A DNA stretch of 44,345 nt from the NCBI GenBank assembly GCA_025458045.1, contig JALOTE010000016.1, positions 1 through 44,345 of the forward strand. The letters are read 5' to 3'. Every line of letters begins with the position of its first letter. The first letter of the stretch is position 1. The position numbers were made by a program, and so were the translations under genes. Origin of the DNA: Rhizobiaceae bacterium (lineage in GTDB: Bacteria > Pseudomonadota > Alphaproteobacteria > Rhizobiales > Rhizobiaceae). Positions 42,616 to 44,345 of this stretch are shown here, one piece after another. The notes under the pieces were generated by a model. It had not been told where the DNA came from and searched no databases. It saw only the letters and a list, made by a program, of their open reading frames with translations.

Positions 42616-42676
42616 CTTATCGTTCCGGTTGAAGAGCGCAGATCGAGTGCCATCCTAACCGTGAACGGGCCGCCCC

Positions 42677-44317
42677 TCACTCCGCCGCGATGCGTGTGGC
42701 GTCGGCGCGGTCGTCCTTCTTCAGCAGTTCGGCAACGAGGAACGCCAGTTCGAGCGCCTGTTCGGCGTTGAGGCGCGGGTCGCAGACCGTGTCATACTGC
42801 TGGCCGAGGTTTTCAGCCAGCACGGCGCGCGCGCCGCCGGTGCACTCGGTGACGTTCTTGCCCGTCATCTCGATATGGATGCCGCCCGCATGCGTGCCTT
42901 CGGCGCGGTGAACCTCGAAGAAGGTCTGCACTTCGCGCAGGATACGCTCGAAGGGCCGCGTCTTGTAGCCATTGGCCGTGACCGTGTTGCCATGCATCGG
43001 GTCGCAGGACCAGACGACCGTGCGCCCCTCGCGCTCGACGGCGCGCACAAGCTTCGGCAGATGCTCGCCCGCCTTGTCGGAACCGAAGCGCGCGATCAGC
43101 GTGAGCCGGCCTGCCTCGTTGTCGGGGTTGAGCGCGTCGATCAGGCGGATCAACCCGTCGGGCTCCATGGAGGGGCCGCATTTCAGGCCGACCGGGTTCT
43201 TGATGCCGCGGCAGAATTCAACATGGGCATGGTCGGGCTGGCGGGTGCGGTCGCCGATCCAGATCATGTGGCCGGACGTGGCATAGTGGTCGCCGGTGGT
43301 GGAGTCGATGCGGGTCAGCGCCTCCTCATAGCCGAGCAGCAGCGCTTCGTGGCTGGTGTAGAGGTCGGTCTCGCGCAGGCCCTCATGCGTGTCGGGCGTG
43401 ATGCCGATGGCGCGCATGAAATCCATCGTTTCGGAAATGCGCGCGGCAACTGCCTCATAGCGATGTTTTTGCGGCGAATCCGACACGAAGCCGAGCATCC
43501 ATTTGTGCACATTGTCGAGCGACGCATAGCCGCCCTGCGAGAAGGCCCGCAGCAGGTTCAGCGTCGCGGCGGACTGGCGATAGGCCATTTCCTGCCGGTT
43601 CGGATCGGGAATGCGCGCCTCCGGCGTGAAATCAAAGCCGTTGATGATGTCGCCGCGGTAGGAGGGCAATGTCACGCCGTCGCGCGATTCCACATCCGAC
43701 GAGCGCGGCTTGGCAAACTGCCCGGCGATGCGGCCGACCTTGGTGACGGGCCGCGCACCGGCGAAGGTCAACACTACAGCCATTTGCAGGAAGACGCGGA
43801 AGAAGTCGCGGATATTGTCGGCGCCATGTTCGGCAAAGCTTTCGGCGCAATCCCCGCCCTGCAACAGGAAGCCACGGCCCTCGGCAACCGCCGCGAGCGA
43901 TTTCTTCAGGGCGCGCGCTTCACCGGCAAAAACCAGCGGCGGCCAGGAGCGCAGCCTGTCCTCGACATCGGCCAGCGCCTTGCTGTCCGGATAGGCCGGA
44001 ACCTGGCTGATCGGTTTGGAACGCCATGACGAAGGGGACCACTCAGGCAACATGGAAGCACTCTCGGTTTTCGGTTTGGGCTGCGCCGTGGCGCGGTCGG
44101 AAAAGGCGGCATGATCGGGAACGTGAAGGATGTTCTCGTCGGCCAGCGCACGGATTTTCAAAACGGCGATGGATTGATGCGCCTTGGCCGGATCATTTTC
44201 CAGCCGGAAGATCGTCGGCTGCGACACGCCGACCCGTGCCGCCATCTCGGCCTGGCTGAGCTTCAGCGCGTCGCGGATGTAGCGGACCTGGCGTCCGGTG
44301 AGTGTGGGGATGTCCAT
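42677..44317 (-). CDS. Class II DAHP synthase with N-terminal XRE helix-turn-helix
   Basis: A 546-residue uninterrupted frame with two parts. Residues about 7-60 are an XRE-type DNA-binding domain ([31 protein letters not shown]). A polar, Ala/Pro/Lys-rich linker covers about 61-88. From Met89 the sequence is a class II 3-deoxy-D-arabino-heptulosonate-7-phosphate synthase, which condenses phosphoenolpyruvate and erythrose 4-phosphate at the start of the shikimate pathway: [55 protein letters not shown] and CDPMHGNT. Ordinary rhizobial DAHP synthases begin near Met89. An internal start at 44053, preceded by GAGAG at 7 bases, could also make a normal enzyme. The architecture is one I do not recall being described. 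Whether the HTH is functional is unknown. Confidence 0.9.
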   Translation of the reverse strand: MDIPTLTGRQVRYIRDALKLSQAEMAARVGVSQPTIFRLENDPAKAHQSIAVLKIRALADENILHVPDHAAFSDRATAQPKPKTESASMLPEWSPSSWRSKPISQVPAYPDSKALADVEDRLRSWPPLVFAGEARALKKSLAAVAEGRGFLLQGGDCAESFAEHGADNIRDFFRVFLQMAVVLTFAGARPVTKVGRIAGQFAKPRSSDVESRDGVTLPSYRGDIINGFDFTPEARIPDPNRQEMAYRQSAATLNLLRAFSQGGYASLDNVHKWMLGFVSDSPQKHRYEAVAARISETMDFMRAIGITPDTHEGLRETDLYTSHEALLLGYEEALTRIDSTTGDHYATSGHMIWIGDRTRQPDHAHVEFCRGIKNPVGLKCGPSMEPDGLIRLIDALNPDNEAGRLTLIARFGSDKAGEHLPKLVRAVEREGRTVVWSCDPMHGNTVTANGYKTRPFERILREVQTFFEVHRAEGTHAGGIHIEMTGKNVTECTGGARAVLAENLGQQYDTVCDPRLNAEQALELAFLVAELLKKDDRADATRIAAE

Positions 44318-44345
44318 GGAAGGGGTCCGGAATTGGCGATGTCGG

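Noticed and set aside
42616-42676. Bidirectional terminator between hutU and the DAHP synthase.
   Set aside because: No stem-loop followed by a T-run was found on either strand in these 61 bases.

Overview
The window reads as chromosomal DNA of a high-GC alphaproteobacterium, most likely of the order Hyphomicrobiales (Rhizobiales). Reasons: a two-cysteine BigR/SqrR-type repressor beside YeeE-like permeases, an IolC fused to a DUF2090 aldolase domain, an NAD-linked fds formate dehydrogenase operon, the HutF/HutG route of histidine degradation, a carnitine dehydrogenase-thioesterase fusion, and several rhizobia-type palindromic intergenic repeats. No rRNA, tRNA, CRISPR array, insertion sequence or phage gene was seen. 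Genus was not determined.

Layout. 1-1332: the 3' end of pyrE, then an AT-rich, probably transferred DUF4238 gene broken by a frameshift. 1418-3034: two YeeE/YedE permeases (minus) divergent from a BigR-like persulfide-sensing repressor with a palindromic operator. 3143-11146: aldehyde dehydrogenase and a hydroxypyruvate-isomerase-like protein, then the myo-inositol operon iolC-iolD-iolE-(small membrane protein)-iolB. 11289-18599: a LysR regulator and the formate dehydrogenase set fdsG-fdsB-fdsA-fdhD-fdsD, split by two repeat elements and carrying a damaged fdsG/fdsB junction. 18603-21917: copper chaperone and copper ATPase (divergent), then a CoxG-like protein. 21924-25328 (minus): amidase, RpiR-type iolR and iolG. 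25430-31958 (minus): a betaine cluster with BKACE, carnitine dehydrogenase-thioesterase, acyl-CoA dehydrogenase, NDP-forming acyl-CoA synthetase and a CaiD-like hydratase. 32114-35306: a 3-hydroxyisobutyrate-dehydrogenase-like enzyme, a ferredoxin-reductase-like flavoprotein and an AcuI-like reductase. 35309-42615: a complete histidine utilisation locus, hutC-hutF (minus) divergent from hutI-hutH-hutG-hutU. 42677-44317 (minus): a class II DAHP synthase with an N-terminal XRE helix-turn-helix domain.

How it fits together. The window is mostly a catabolic region: inositol, gamma-butyrobetaine/carnitine, histidine and formate are fed into central metabolism, each with its own regulator or a recognisable operator. 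iolG and iolR lie about 13 kb from iolCDEB, but GGAA-N6-TTCC-like boxes precede both iolC and iolR and suggest one regulon. The betaine cluster has the enzymes expected to take gamma-butyrobetaine through CoA thioesters to carnitine and on to glycine betaine.

Most notable points: the HTH-DAHP synthase fusion; the out-of-frame fdsG/fdsB junction where the fdsB start is missing; the -1 frameshift in the DUF4238 gene; and the compact betaine cluster.
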